DNA of 64,000 nt from Bolinopsis microptera (GCF_026151205.1 NC_087082.1:6703908-6767907); one strand, 5' to 3'. Shown: positions 23,756 to 36,528, numbered from the stretch's first letter. A program made the numbers and translations. Notes: a model not told the origin generated them from the letters alone.

Positions 23756-23875
23756 ATTGATTCAATTTGTTCGAATCATAAGTTATATTACATATTTATA
23801 ACTTATATTATAACTTATATTATTATTATAACTTATATTATTATTATAACTTATATTATTATTATAACTTAACCA
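23756..23875 (+). repeat. AT-rich tandem repeat (ATAACTTATATTATTAT units)
   Basis: About five imperfect 17-20 bp units immediately upstream of PITHD1. Confidence 0.8.
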
Positions 23876-23892
23876 ATATACCACAATAGGTC

Positions 23893-25281
23893 ATGTCATG
23901 CTGTAGCCACGAGGCTCACCAACACGAAGATCCAGAACGAGGGAGGGAGTACAGCTTGTACACAAAAATAGATTTCCAGACTTTGGACTGTCTCAATGAA
24001 ACTGTAGAGGGGGCAGGAGCAAGCGTTTTTAAACCCTGGGATTTGAGGAAGGATAAATCAAAGGTTTGTAGCGCGAGATGTTTTGGGTAGTTTCTATGAG
24101 GTTGTTGTAGGCTCACGTCCAAAGGTCTTATCGGGAACAAAATTAATTACATACATGTTACATACATGTAGATTGTAGAGAGTGACTTGGATATTTTCAG
24201 CTTGTAGAGAGTGATTTGGATGAGGAGTTACTGTTCAACTTCTCTTTTACTGGAAGTGTCAAATTAAAACTTTAAAGGGATTATAGTTATAGGTGGCGGT
24301 GGCGAGAGTGACCCTTCTCATCTCAAAGTGTGAGTTTACACTTTCTCCCAACATTCACTTTTTACATCAATGAAACTTCGAGATTAGCAAAATAATCTAA
24401 AAAACAACGTAGAATTGCCACACCGAACTGTATCGCGTTGTGTCACGTGTATATCATGTGTATACAATGTGTATATCATGTGTATGTCACATGTATATCA
24501 TGTGTATAAGTGTATATCATGTGTATATCATGTGTATACTTCGTGTATGTCATACTGGAATGCACGTGTAGGTTTAAGAACGCAGTACCGGTTAGTTTTG
24601 ATGACGCTGGTAGACACGCTGAACGGGAGTTTGATTTACAGCACGACAAGGACGGTGTAGTGGAGTACCAGACCAAGTAATTATGTGATTAATTATGTAA
24701 TTATGTGATTTATTATTTACTGTTTACTGTTTAACACATGATGTGAAGATGTACATTACCTATTATTTGATTGATACTGTAACAGTGTTAATTGTAATGA
24801 TTACACTCAATCTTGAGACCAGTTTCAGTGTCACAACATTATTTTATTTCTGTCTCTACTTAAACAAGTTTTTGCCGGACCGTTTTTAACAAAATTATTC
24901 GTAAGGGTAGCAAGATTCAACAACTGTGACAGTTTGTCACTCTATTTTGACAAGAACTTTGGAGCAGATGAAACTAAAATCTGTCACATCGGGCTGCGAG
25001 GTGACTTTTCGGAGGTAAATATGCTGATTAGTTGCTTGATAATTGATATATTTTATTCATCTATCTCCTAAAATTCTAAACTTTTTACTGTGATGTACTT
25101 TTTCTATGATTGTAAAATCCACTTCTCTAGTAATTCATTGCTTATATTCACTGTCAATAAGTCAATACCCCGGCAGGCTCAGAAACGTGGCGTTGTGATA
25201 TGTACCTACGAATCGTCCGCACAGCTCAAAGACCACAAAACTCCGGGGGCGTCAGACTATTCCGCTCATGGGGTTTCTTAG
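23893..25281 (+). CDS. PITHD1: PITH domain-containing protein 1, five exons, with an apparent frameshift
   Basis: Exons are 23893-24063, 24201-24329, 24572-24676, 24906-25014 and 25177-25281, all with GT..AG introns in matching phase. The product carries the PITHD1 hallmarks: a His/Cys-rich N-terminus (CCSHEAHQHEDPERG), SLYTKIDFQTLDCLNE, VFKPWDLRKDKSK, VESDLDEELLFN, FKNAVPVSFDDAGR, KNFGADETK, IGLRGDFSE and ICTYESSAQLKDHK. The PITH fold is shared with thioredoxin-like TXNL1 and binds the proteasome in that protein; mammalian PITHD1 is described as proteasome-associated. Exon 2 contains about seven extra bases after SVKLK (around 24267-24276) that introduce a stop; without them the phase fits exon 3. 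The 5' part of exon 2 is also duplicated just upstream (about 24172-24200). Pseudogenisation or a sequence error are both possible. Confidence 0.85.
24436..24545 (+). repeat. TGTATATCATG tandem repeat in PITHD1 intron 2
   Basis: Irregular repeats of GTGTATATCATGT inside the intron. They produce spurious frames on both strands. Confidence 0.8.
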
Positions 25282-25661
25282 AATTACAGTTTAGTGGCTA
25301 ATTAGGAGTTAATTAGTGGCTAATTAGTAGTTAATTAAGAGTTATTGTTTTCCTTCCGTATAGAGACAGGTTGTGAGGTTGTTCGGATTCTTGCCTTGAA
25401 ATTTTAAATTGCGATGAATTGTATGAAAATTTGGTGTATTTCATTAAAATATGTTTATTTGAGTATTGATATTTTGTATGTACGTAATGTTTAATTGTTT
25501 CAATTTACTTTTTAGCGTAAATACTAAACAATCAGGGAAAAAAACGCTTTAGACCTTCACCATATTATTATGTACAGACACTATTTTATTCGTCAAATGA
25601 AAATAAATCATAATATTATACAGTACAATAGTTAACAATAATAACAATTATTTTCCTCCAG

Positions 25662-26920
25662 ATGGCAACAGCAAGGTTTAAAACCCACTCACCCTACTCC
25701 ACCCCCACTACAACCACACCACGTGACAGCATCACACCACGTGACAGCATCACACCACGTGACAGCATCACACCACGTGACAGCATCACACCACGTGACA
25801 GCATCACACCACGTGACAGCATCACACCACGTGACAGCATCACACCACGTGACAGCACCACACCACGTGACAGCATCACACCACGTGACAGCACCACACC
25901 ACGTGACAGCATCACACCACGTGACAGCATCGCACCACGTGACAGCATCACACCACGTGACAGCATTGCACCACTAGCAGTAGCTCTCATTGGTCTAGGT
26001 CGTATCGGTGTCATGTACCTGTCCAACATCAGAGCTAACACACAGTTGAGGCTTTGCTGCGTGGTGCTGTCTCCCCGGCAGGACCCTGGTGATATTCGCG
26101 CGCAGCATAGGATACCAGCCCACGTGACAGTGTCATGTGATCCACAGAGCGCGTTCTCTGATCCGGGTATTGAGGCTGTTATCATAGCGTCCTCCACTGC
26201 TACCCATGAAGATCTCATATTATCAGCTGTAGTTGCTAATAAGGCGGTGTATTGTGAGAAGCCTATATCAGATAGTCTAGAGAGAACAGGACAATGTTAC
26301 CAGGCAGCAGCTCAGGCTGACCTACCTTTATTCTGTGCTTTCAACAGGAGATTTGATCTGAGTTACTCGCACATCCAGTCTCAAGTAAGGGCCGGTGCTA
26401 TTGGTAAAGTTCAGACTATAAAGTCAGTCAGCAGAGACTCTCCAGTCATTCCCCTGTCTTATATCGAACCCTTCCTGTACAAGTGTTTGTGGCTGGAAAC
26501 GCTCAAATACCTGAGTTCTCCGACTACAAGGACTACGACAACATGATAATCCTCCTGACCTTCAAGCACGGTACTCTGGGTACGATAGACCTGAGCAGGT
26601 ACGATCAGAGGCTGGAAGTGTTTGGACCTCTTGGTATGTTGCACTGTGAACATTCCAGACCCAACCACCTGGTGACAAGTGACCCATCAGGTTCCACCAG
26701 CACTCCGTTACATTACTCCTTCCCATCTCATTACTACCAAGCGTTTAAGAACCAGCTGGGTTATTTTGTAGACTTGGTAAGGGGTAAGGTGGAGTTGTCA
26801 GTGACAGATAGAATGACCAGGCCTGTGAGCAAGGTATAAGTCGAGGCTTGTAAGGAGTCTGCGGTTAGTGGGTTACCGGTTAAGATAGCCTGGTCCGAGG
26901 AGGAAATCCCAGAATATTGA
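25662..26920 (+). pseudogene. myo-Inositol 2-dehydrogenase-like (Gfo/Idh/MocA family) pseudogene
   Basis: The N-terminal Rossmann domain has ALIGLGRIGVMYLSNI (dinucleotide-binding G-x-G-x-x-G). VYCEKPIS follows, the family's conserved E-K-P with the catalytic lysine, and then AFNRRFD. After DSPVIPLSYIE the frame shifts directly into VFVAGNAQIPEF: about 25-35 residues usually found here, including the G-G-x-x-x-D-x-x-x-H-D catalytic Asp/His segment, are missing. A few residues before YDQRLEVFGPLGM also appear lost. A TAA at 26837 interrupts an otherwise conserved C-terminus that continues to EEEIPEY and TGA at 26918. It has no introns, so a decayed retrocopy is possible. TTTTCCTCCAG before the ATG resembles a splice acceptor. 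Confidence 0.75.
25717..25968 (+). repeat. 18-bp coding minisatellite with CACGTG in every unit (14 copies)
   Basis: Unit ACACCACGTGACAGCATC encodes TPRDSI (variants TPRDST, APRDSI). It forms an 84-residue N-terminal extension not expected in this enzyme family. All frames remain open because 18 is a multiple of three. Confidence 0.95.
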
Positions 26921-27713
26921 AAACTTAAAAAGGACATTTTTCATCGCTTTATTTTGCATGATATATGAGCTTGAGAGGGAATCTCTAATCTGAAAGAAAA
27001 TTTCACGAATTTGATTTCATATTTTGCATCTTTTTTGTCACTAAGACTAAAACTTTTTACCATTTTGTTTACGACTTTTTAATTTTATCGTAGTTTTCTG
27101 GATGGATATAGATTATAATTCTTTAATCTCTAAGATAAATAAAATTTGACGATATGTATTGTATTCCGTTTTGTTATAAGAATTATTTCCGTCAATTATG
27201 ATAATAATCTCTCTGTCTAGGCATGTCTTATCAAGAAAGTTCAACCTTGACTGAAATAAAAATTACCATCAACATTTATTTTCATTTCGTTATGAATTAA
27301 GTCAAATTATGTACAAACATTAGTTGTTAAATGACAAACTAACTTTAGCCAGGAATCAAGAAATGTCACAATGGATTGCGATGGTTGCACTTAAATATTA
27401 AGTATTGTTATAATATACAAAAATGAACGAATTGAAGACCAGAGTTGAATTTCAAAGTTTTATTTTTAAAACTTTTAAAAATTGTAAACAATTAACTTAC
27501 TCTCCGTATCTTACATTTTTGATAAACTAGGTCCATTTTTGCCCACATTTTTGGTTGAATAAATTATTAAGTTTGCTCACCATGTTTTTAAGATTTATTA
27601 ATTAATTAATTTCCTTTATTTTTGAGCAATTATGCTAACGCTATTAACTGTCGATCTTCGATTTGTGAAAGTTTCGTTTTACTACTCGAACATGATATTT
27701 AACCCAATTATTT
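26921..27713. other. AT-rich intergenic spacer
   Basis: No gene seen. About 35 bp around 27335-27370 (TTTAGCCAGGAATCAAGAAAT core) recur at about 39957-39980, just before the BTB-like exon. Confidence 0.4.
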
Positions 27714-29231
27714 TTATTTCAACTGCTTGTAAAATGCAGAAGATGGTAAATATCCCTGGTTATAATCCCATGGTATGTAATATGGGACATCAGAATTAGG
27801 ATAGCTTCCATCGACTGAAGGAAGCTGGCATTGCAATGGTCTCTGTTCCTTTAAGTAGTCAGTAACATCATAGACCATATCCGTCACAATATCGGGATTA
27901 CCCGACGATATATCGTCAGCTTCATTTGGATCAGCAGTTATATTGAAGAGTTGAACGACATCAAAATCAATTGAATCGATGTTAAGGGGATAAAACTTAG
28001 TGCTTGAGCAACTGTTAGTACTGTCCTGATCTCCTAGCAGTAATTTGAAATCATTCTTATAGTACCCAGCAACTCTTTTAACCGGATCAATGTGAAGCAT
28101 TATTTGTGTCCGGGGACATGTTCCACTGCTGTCGTGCAGTAAGTAGTAAGACTGATCTATACTGTCCAAATCAGATGGCATCTTATTTCCTGTCGCTGTT
28201 TCATATTTACCCCAGCCACCAGACAACGAAACAATTGTTTGGAACCAGTCAGAGACATGAAAATAGCAATCAGTCGATGTACCCCGAACTGTATCTGAAA
28301 GAAGAGATTCATTTGGACTATACACAAAAGAGGGTGTCCTCACGCCACCTTCCCACAATGTTCCTTTGTATCCTTTCAGTGGGCCGTTAGAATGATAACT
28401 CGACCTTGGGCCCCCGTTATCAGAGCCATACAGCAGTATTGTGTCCTCCCACAACCCTGCATCTTTAAAATAAGTTATGACATTGCCGATGTAATCCTCT
28501 GCTGAGTCCAGCATAGCCTGCATGGTACATCGCTTATCGTCCGAGCAGGTGTAGAATTTGTCAGGTGCATAGTACGGTGAGTGTACAGACTGCATCGGCA
28601 AGTAAAGGAATAATGGAGTTTCCGCTTTGTGATTGGCTATGATTTTCTTCACCCTATTCTTGTACAGAAAATTGCTGTAAATGCCTTTATATTTAGTTAA
28701 AACATCCCAAGTGAGCCCTTGTTCAGGGGAGGTTGCACACTGATAAAAATCATAATATCCACCCACTTTATGAGTAATCCATCCAGTTGATCCGCTCACG
28801 TACCCGTAGGCAGAGTCAAAACCTCTCATACAAGGCATGCACGACCACCGAGCGTAGCCTAAGTGCCATTTTCCAACCAAATGGGTTGCATATCCATTGT
28901 GCCTCACCACTTCAGGCATGAGGATCTCTCTTTCATTCAAGCACTCTTCAGTGTTATCGCTGAATACATCATGTTGTATACCAAGTTCAATAGGATACCG
29001 ACCTGACATAATACTGGCCCGTGTAGGAGTGCATAGCCAGGATGTGTAGTGGCGATTAAGCTTCCGACCTTGAGCAGCTAGTTTATCCAGAAGAGGGCTG
29101 TGGACGTCATTAGTGGGATATGTGTATCCTATGTCTCCGTACCCTTGATCATCCATCAGTATGAACAGGATGTGTGGACGTTTTGCGATACATGATGATA
29201 TTAGTGCCAAACTTATCAACCATCTCAACAT
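27714..29231 (-). CDS. Secreted or lysosomal arylsulfatase (arylsulfatase B/I/J-like)
   Basis: Intact intronless frame of 505 residues with a signal peptide (MLRWLISLALISSCIA). Sulfatase features in order: metal-binding DD at 27-28 in LMDDQGYGDIGY; signature CTPTRASIMSGRYP with Cys67, expected to become formylglycine; VGKWHLG with Lys121 and His123; MQSVHSP with His217; and GSDNGG with Asp271 and Asn272. The arrangement fits type I sulfatases that hydrolyse sulfate esters of glycosaminoglycans or related glycans; 505 residues is near the usual 480-600. The TAA overlaps an AATAAA string that could serve as a polyadenylation signal. The substrate cannot be told from sequence. Position 67 is followed by T-P-T-R, so the C-x-P-x-R core is complete. 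Confidence 0.92.
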   Translation of the reverse strand: MLRWLISLALISSCIAKRPHILFILMDDQGYGDIGYTYPTNDVHSPLLDKLAAQGRKLNRHYTSWLCTPTRASIMSGRYPIELGIQHDVFSDNTEECLNEREILMPEVVRHNGYATHLVGKWHLGYARWSCMPCMRGFDSAYGYVSGSTGWITHKVGGYYDFYQCATSPEQGLTWDVLTKYKGIYSNFLYKNRVKKIIANHKAETPLFLYLPMQSVHSPYYAPDKFYTCSDDKRCTMQAMLDSAEDYIGNVITYFKDAGLWEDTILLYGSDNGGPRSSYHSNGPLKGYKGTLWEGGVRTPSFVYSPNESLLSDTVRGTSTDCYFHVSDWFQTIVSLSGGWGKYETATGNKMPSDLDSIDQSYYLLHDSSGTCPRTQIMLHIDPVKRVAGYYKNDFKLLLGDQDSTNSCSSTKFYPLNIDSIDFDVVQLFNITADPNEADDISSGNPDIVTDMVYDVTDYLKEQRPLQCQLPSVDGSYPNSDVPYYIPWDYNQGYLPSSAFYKQLK

Positions 29232-29498
29232 AGTATCAACACTAACAGAGAACAGTTGATAAAGTCAGCATGAAATATGTGTATTGTGAAAGATTGCTAC
29301 AGACAAAACAAAACGTTCTAACTAAAGTAAGTTATGACATGATTGTGTGGGCGCTATTGTTGTTAGAGCAGTTGTTATGTGTACTACATTTCTGACAAAG
29401 ACAGAAGTGTAAAGTTAAACATGTAAACATAATTCATGCCTAGTGTGAGCTGGTCACTCATCACCAATTTCGAATTGTCCATTTTCACTGTGGCAATG
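29232..29498. promoter_or_regulatory. Presumed upstream region of the arylsulfatase
   Basis: About 270 bp between the arylsulfatase ATG and the target duplication of the large foldback element. No clear TATA box or factor site was recognised. Confidence 0.25.
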
Positions 29499-30460
29499 TT
29501 TAATGTGGCAAGTTTCCATAACTAATTTTTTGTGATCAGCGGTAATAACCGCTTTTTTTACGCTAAAAAAGCGCTTATTGATAAAACCCACCGTTATTTG
29601 GCGATTATAAAGCGATTATAAACGGTCCCGTTAATAAACGATTAAAAACGATTATAATCGCTTTTTCCATAAAATATTTTTGCAAAAGCGATTATTAGCG
29701 CTTTAAAAGCGACAATAAATCGCGAATTAAAATTATTAGTGATAAAAAAACGCTTTTATTTTAGGGTTGTCGATTATTATCGCTCCGTAAGCGCTTTTCA
29801 AAAAAACGCTTATAAACCGTTTTTTGGACCGTTTTTAAAACGCTTTTAATCGACTATAAGCGATTATATTCACTAGGGAAAGTTCCAAATTAAAAAGCGC
29901 CTACTAATCGTTAAAAAAACGCTTTTTTATTTTAAGTTAATAAGCGGTTTAAATCGATTATAAAACGATTATAAGCGACAATAAGCGATTTTTTGAAATC
30001 TGCTAAAAAGCGATATTTTCACTATGATCAGCGCTTATAACCGCTTTTCTTGAAATTTTCCTACTGAAAAGCGTTTATTAGCGCTTATTTATTTGCTGTC
30101 CATAAGCGATTATAAACGATTATAAGCGCTTTTTTACGTATTTGAAACGAGGAAAAAATTGTCAGGTACGAGGTATTATAAGCGATTATAAGTGATTATA
30201 AAATATCGTAAATGTTATTGTCTTCAATTGACGCTTATAAGCGATTATAAACGATGAAAAGCGCTTTTTGACGCATTTTAAAACTATGATCAAAATATGT
30301 TTTGATTTGATTTATTTGGGGTATATAAGCGATTATGTAAGCGGGGTATATAAGCGATTATAAACGATTATGAGCACTTAATTTTTTACGTATTTGGAAC
30401 GAGGACACAATTAACAACAAAATTACGCGATATTATAATAATAGTCTGGAGTTATTAATG

Positions 30461-31033
30461 GACATTTATGGAAATGAACCTGCAAATTTTCAGATACTCA
30501 CGAAACTTTGCACAGACCTTCCAAAAGGTATGAATAAACGATTTTCGGTTGGAGACATTTTTTTTACCATGGGGAAAACCCAGGAGGGCCACGCCCATAT
30601 TGATCCAATAATGTAACTGACCCTTTTCTTCTGAAAGTCGTAGAGACTTAAAAATAGGCTTAAACGAAGCCGCATATGCATGTTTATATAGAAGTTATTG
30701 ATCAACACATGGCCTAAAATCCTTACTTTTCGAGAAATTCGCCAAAAACCATTTTGGGCGTGGCGCTGAGCCCATTTTACTAACTTTTGATATGATCGTG
30801 ATAGAGTCTTCGGATAGAGTGCAAAAGAACCGCAATTGGCATATTTATATATGACTTATGAAAAAGCAAAGGGTCGGTTACGTTATTGGGTCAATATGTG
30901 CGTGGCCCTCCTGGGTTTTCCCCATGGTAAAAAATGTCTCCAACCGAAAATCGTTTATTCATACCTTTGGGAAGGTCTGTGCAAAGTTTCGTGAGTATCT
31001 GAAAATTTGCAGGTTCATTTCCATAAATGACTG
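30461..31033. mobile_element. Nested inverted-repeat element (about 570 bp)
   Basis: CATTTATGGAAATGAACCTG followed by CAAATTTTCAG at the left is mirrored by CTGAAAATTTGCAGG...CCATAAATG at the right. The inner arms share the GTGGCCCTCCTGGGTTTTCC region. Ends are approximate. Confidence 0.6.
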
Positions 31034-31071
31034 GACTATAAGCGATTATAAGGTATTATAAATGACATAGC

Positions 31072-31262
31072 TCGGCGCGCTCATACTAAATCGCTCGCCC
31101 AAATTTTAAGAAAATTCTTGTGAAAAGGCCCTTTGGGTATGAAATTGATCTGAATCGATGTATTTTTGGACGTTAATTCCGAATCACCCCCCATGACGTA
31201 GGGTAAAAATGCTTCCCTGGAGAGTTATAAGCAAAAAAACCGTTTTGGTCACGTGACAGGCT
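31072..31262 (+). mobile_element. Left half of the 376-bp TTAGGG-bearing MITE family
   Basis: It begins with TACTAAATCGCTCGCCCAAA and ends GGTCACGTGACAGGCTAG, matching 59524-59712 almost base for base. The matching right half lies beyond the satellites. Confidence 0.75.
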
Positions 31263-31582
31263 AGTAAAACATGAATTCTAGGGAAGCTTGAGATTTTTTG
31301 CACATCTGCCAATATTTTCGCAGCAAATTGGAAATAAAAGATATATCTTTTGCCGTCATGACGGTAATTTGCGTTTTGATTTTTAATAATTTGCGTTTTG
31401 ATAAATTACAACCGCTTCTTAATCTTGAGTTAATTACATTTGTTTCACTATATGTTATATGAAAATATATGGTTACACTGTACACATTGACATAATATTT
31501 AGCGATCTATCTTAATCCTTGTTGCCAGAGAACTGAAAGTTTGCAACCACAAAAATTGTACAACGATAATAAGATGTTGGTA

Positions 31583-32450
<868 letters not shown>

Positions 32451-32664
32451 AGACAAGAACAAAGACAAGGAGACAAGGACAAGGAGACAAGGACAAGGAC
32501 AAGGAGACAAGGACAAGGAGACAAGGAAAAAGAGACAAGGAGACAAGGAGACAAGGACAAGGAGACAAGGACAAGGAGACAAGGACAAGGAGACAAAGAC
32601 AAGGAGACAACGACAAGGAGACAAGGACAAGGAGACAAGGACAATGAGACTAGGACAAAGACAA
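32451..32664 (+). repeat. Transition zone of GGACAA and GGAGACAA units
   Basis: Mixed AAGGACAAGGAGACA units bridge the GGAGAA and GGACAA arrays. Confidence 0.9.
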
Positions 32665-33078
32665 GGACAAGGACAAGGACAAGGACAAGGACAAGGACAA
32701 GGACAAGGACAAGGACAAGGACAAGGACAAGGACAAGGACAAGGACAAGGACAAGGACAAGGACAAGGACAAGGACAAGGACAAGGACAAGGACAAGGAC
32801 AAGGACAAGGACAAGGACAAGGACAAGGACAAGGACAAGGACAAGGACAAGGACAAGGACAAGGACAAGGACAAGGACAAGGACAAGGACAAGGACAAGG
32901 ACAAGGACAAGGACAAGGACAAGGACAAGGACAAGGACAAGGACAAGGACAAGGACAAGGACAAGGACAAGGACAAGGACAAGGACAAGGACAAGGACAA
33001 GGACAAGGACAAGGACAAGGACAAGGACAAGGACAAGGACAAGGACAAGGACAAGGACAAGGACAAGGACAAGGACAA
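32665..33078 (+). repeat. (GGACAA)69 satellite
   Basis: 414 bp of uninterrupted GGACAA, one base different from the neighbouring GGAGAA unit. Confidence 0.97.
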
Positions 33079-33665
33079 GGAAAAGGAGACAAGGAAAAGG
33101 AGACAAGGACAAGGAGACAAAGACAAGGAGACAAGGACAAGGAGACAAGGAGACAAGGAGACAAGGAGACAAGGAGACAAGGAGACAAGAAGACAAGGAG
33201 ACAAGGAGACAAGGAGACAAGGAAACAAGGAGACAATGAAACAAGGACAATGACAAGGAGACAAGGTGACAAGGACAAGGAGAAAAGGACAAATAGACAA
33301 GGGCAAGGACACAAGGAGACAAGGACACAAGGAGACAAGGACACAAGGACACAAGACACAAGGACACAAGGACACAAGGACACATGGACACAAGGACACA
33401 AGGACACAAGGACACAAGGACACAAGGACACAAGGACACAAGGACACAAGGACACAAGGACACAATGAGACAAGGAGACACGGAGACAAGGAGACAAGGA
33501 GACAAGGACACAAGGACACAAGGAGACAAGGAGACGAAGAGACAATGAGACAAGAACACAAGGAGACAAGAACACAAGGAGACAAGGACACAAGGAGACA
33601 AGGACACAAGGAGACAAGGACACAAGGAGACAAGGAGACAAGGAGACAAGGAGACAAGGAGAAGG
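33079..33665 (+). repeat. Heptamer/octamer satellite (GGAGACAA, GGACACAA)
   Basis: Blocks of AAGGAGAC then AAGGACAC then AAGGAGAC again, again differing by single substitutions from the adjacent arrays. Confidence 0.95.
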
Positions 33666-33923
33666 AAAAGGAGATCAAATGAGGTTATTCTCTTGCCGAC
33701 ACATGAACACAAAGTGCACATCTCTCAGTAACACTTCTACTAATACTTATAGCTATAATCTATATAGAACTGTATAGTAACATGGTCGCCTTTCATCCGT
33801 TTACGAATACGTTTATGATACCGCGTGTTTCGGGATTTTCCGTGAGGCCGGGATTGAAACTGATTACGCGTACGATTTATTTAACTAGCAAGCCGTCGGC
33901 TAGAGAATAACAACAATTTGATA

Positions 33924-34127
33924 CTCCGTCTCCGTCTCCGTCTCCGTCTCCGTCTCCGTCTCCGTCTCCGTCTCCGTCTCCGTCTCCGTCTCCGTCTCCG
34001 TCTCCGTCTCCGTCTCCGTCTCCGTCTCCGTCTCCGTCTCCGTCTCCGTCTCCGTCTCCGTCTCCGTCTCCGTCTCCGTCTCCGTCTCCGTCTCCGTCTC
34101 CGTCTCTGTCTCCGTCTCCGTCTCCGC
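33924..34127 (+). repeat. (CCGTCT)n satellite
   Basis: About 34 units. It is the reverse complement of the (GGAGAC)n array at 36664-36917, and both border the same GAATTCGATTGTTTAGGGC sequence, so they form the two sides of a nested inverted structure. Confidence 0.95.
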
Positions 34128-34179
34128 CCGGCGCCCCCGTCTCCGTCTCCTCCTCCTTTTCCTTTTTTGAATTCGATTG

Positions 34180-34265
34180 TTTAGGGCTAGGGCTCGGGTT
34201 AGGGTTGTGGTAAGGGTATCGGATAGCTTCGGGATTATATATTATGGTTGTTAGGGTTGGGATTA
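34180..34265 (+). repeat. Telomere-like degenerate TTAGGG stretch
   Basis: TTTAGGGCTAGGG, GGGTTAGGGTTG, TTAGGGTTGGGATTAGGG interspersed with unique sequence. Homologous to 59737-59822 and, inverted, to 36540-36650. Confidence 0.8.
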
Positions 34266-34517
34266 GGGTTTATGTAAAACCGTTTTGTACGGCTGCAAAA
34301 CTATAAAAACCTTGTATCACGTCGTGACCTCCATCGTTACCTGGGGACCCCAGGCTATTATGTTTCATAAAGAATAAAGATTCGGCGGAATGACAGGCTG
34401 AGCGCCGCCCAGTAACCCCCATGACCGTTTCACTATACCCCTGTAGAGTTTCTACGATACAGGGGAGCCGCGCACCTGTGCGCGGCGGGTCATACAACGT
34501 ATGACAATAAAAACCAA

Positions 34518-35377
34518 TAGTAGAGGCTCTTACGGGCATTGTCTGCTCGATACGCTAGGGGCCCCAGATACACCTTACTAGACGTATTTTTGACCGTAGA
34601 ATCGATTAAAAGTGGTTTCAAGATGATTGGACTGAGTTAGCGCGGTTAAAATCGCAAAAAACCGATTTTTGGGCCAAAAATAGGCCAAAAACCATGTTTT
34701 TTGATAATTTGAGCAAGCTAATTTTGTTGGCATGTCGGCAAAACTTGTATGAAGATAGCTAAAAGACAGCCGCACAAGATGGTATAAAAATAAAACAAAT
34801 CCCTCTATTTTAGCGCAGGTAAAAATCCAAAAAAGTGGTAAAAAGTTTGACTTTTTTGCTTGAAGTTTGAATAATTTTTTGCAGTTGTATTAAATCAACC
34901 CAAAAATAGTCACATCGTGTTTGCCTAAATTTTTCCTTTCCGAGAAGTACCCACTTCATATACTTTATCGAAGTTTGAATATTGTCACTCCGCAAGCGTT
35001 TTTGCCAAATTTTCGACGCGCACTACGCGCAAAAGCATTTAGTTGTTATCAATTGGCACCCGCGCGTTCATCATAAATTTCAAACAGCTATAACTCAGCG
35101 AGATTATGTCCGTTCTAGCTCATATTTTCACACCAAATAGAAAATAATGTGATCCTATTGCTGACAAAATATGAATATAATTACTCTATTTGCCTTAGAG
35201 AAATAGACTGTCAAAGTTTAAAACGCGCATTGGTATAGTATGTGACTAATAAGGCCAAATTTATACTTCTTAACATATTATCGATCCTTCGACATCATAC
35301 TATTGTATCTAATTAGCGGTTAGGTCTCTAAACTCGTAGCAGAATACACGTCTTTTTGCCCGTAAGAGCCTCTACTA
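34518..35377 (-). mobile_element. 876-bp-type MITE, copy 2 (inverted)
   Basis: 860 bp with the same perfect 20-bp terminal repeats as copy 1 and TA at the outer edge. Confidence 0.85.
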
Positions 35378-35464
35378 CAAAGTCGCATGAAATTTTTGGC
35401 TCTTACTAATTCGCTCGCCCAAAAATTTCACGTGACTTTGATTTTTATGGTTTTGCAGCCGTAC

Positions 35465-35625
35465 AAAACGGTTTTAGTTTACGGTTAGGGTTAGGGTTGG
35501 GATAAGGGTTTATGTAAAACTTTTACATAAACCCTTATCCCAACCCTAACCCTAACCGTAACCCCGAAGCTAACCATAACCCTTACCACAACCCTAACCC
35601 TAACCCGAGCCCTAAACAATCGAAT
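35465..35625. repeat. Palindromic telomere-like repeats
   Basis: GGTTAGGGTTAGGGTTGGGA is followed, about a centre near 35520, by its inverse (TCCCAACCCTAACCCTAACC). It looks like two right-end fragments of the TTAGGG-bearing MITE joined head to head. Confidence 0.75.
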
Positions 35626-35699
35626 TTGTATTTTACTAGCCTGTCATGTGACCAAGAGAGAGCGGAAATTTTTGGGCGAGCAAATCAGCGAATTAGTAA

Positions 35700-36185
35700 A
35701 AGCCAGTTTGGCAAGGCCCAATAGTGCATTTTGCTGCGATCTACGTGGTTGCGAGAAGAATTATTTGATGCGTGGCGCAGTCCAGTCTAGTAGTGCATCG
35801 CTCTACAAGTAATTGTTCTACTTTATTGTATATCCCAGAGTGGTGTTTGGCAATTAGAAAAATTGATCGTGCGTGGTTTAACCGCGGCAAAATTTTTGTT
35901 GAAATTCTTGTTAAAATTCTGCACGCCTAATATTGAATATAAACAATTATAACTTGCGCGGCGTCTTACCTGGGGACCTCAGGCTGTTATGTTCATAATA
36001 TAATAGAGATTCGGCGGAATGACAGGCTGAGCGCCGCCCAGTAACGTGCGTCAAATACCACTCTGGGATACAATAAAGTAGAACAATTACTTGTAGCGCG
36101 ATGCACTACTGCCACTGGGCTGCACCGCGCATCAAATAATCCTTCTCGCAACCACGTAGATTGCGGCAAAATGCCGAGCTGGCTT
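35700..36185. repeat. Nested inverted repeat centred near 35940
   Basis: AGCCAGTTTGGCAAGGCCCA...CGTGGTTGCGAGAAG at the left is mirrored by CTTCTCGCAACCACG...GAGCTGGCTTTTACT at the right. It includes CCAGAGTGGT/ACCACTCTGG and a shared CTGGGGACCTCAGGCT segment also found at 34340. Confidence 0.65.
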
Positions 36186-36407
36186 TTACTATTTCGCTCG
36201 CCCAAAAATTTCATGTGACTTTGGTTTTTATTGTCATACGTTGTATGACCCGCCGCGCACAATTGCGCAGCTCCCCCTGTATCGTAGAAACTCTACAGGG
36301 GTATAATGAAACAACGATGGGGGTACAAGGTTTTTTTAGTTTTTCAGCCGTAAAAAACGGTTTTACATAAACCCTAATCACAGGAGGAGCAATGCGTGGG
36401 CGCGATT

Positions 36408-36528
36408 GCAGCAGTTAGTGCCCGTTTGTAGCAGTCAGTGCCCGTTTGTAGCAGTTAGTGCCAGTTTGTTGCAGTTAGTGCCAGTTTGTAGCAGTTAGTA
36501 GCAGTTTGTAGCAGTTTGTGGCAGTTTC
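36408..36528 (+). repeat. 20-bp tandem repeat GCAGTTAGTGCCCGTTTGTA
   Basis: About six imperfect units. Confidence 0.85.
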
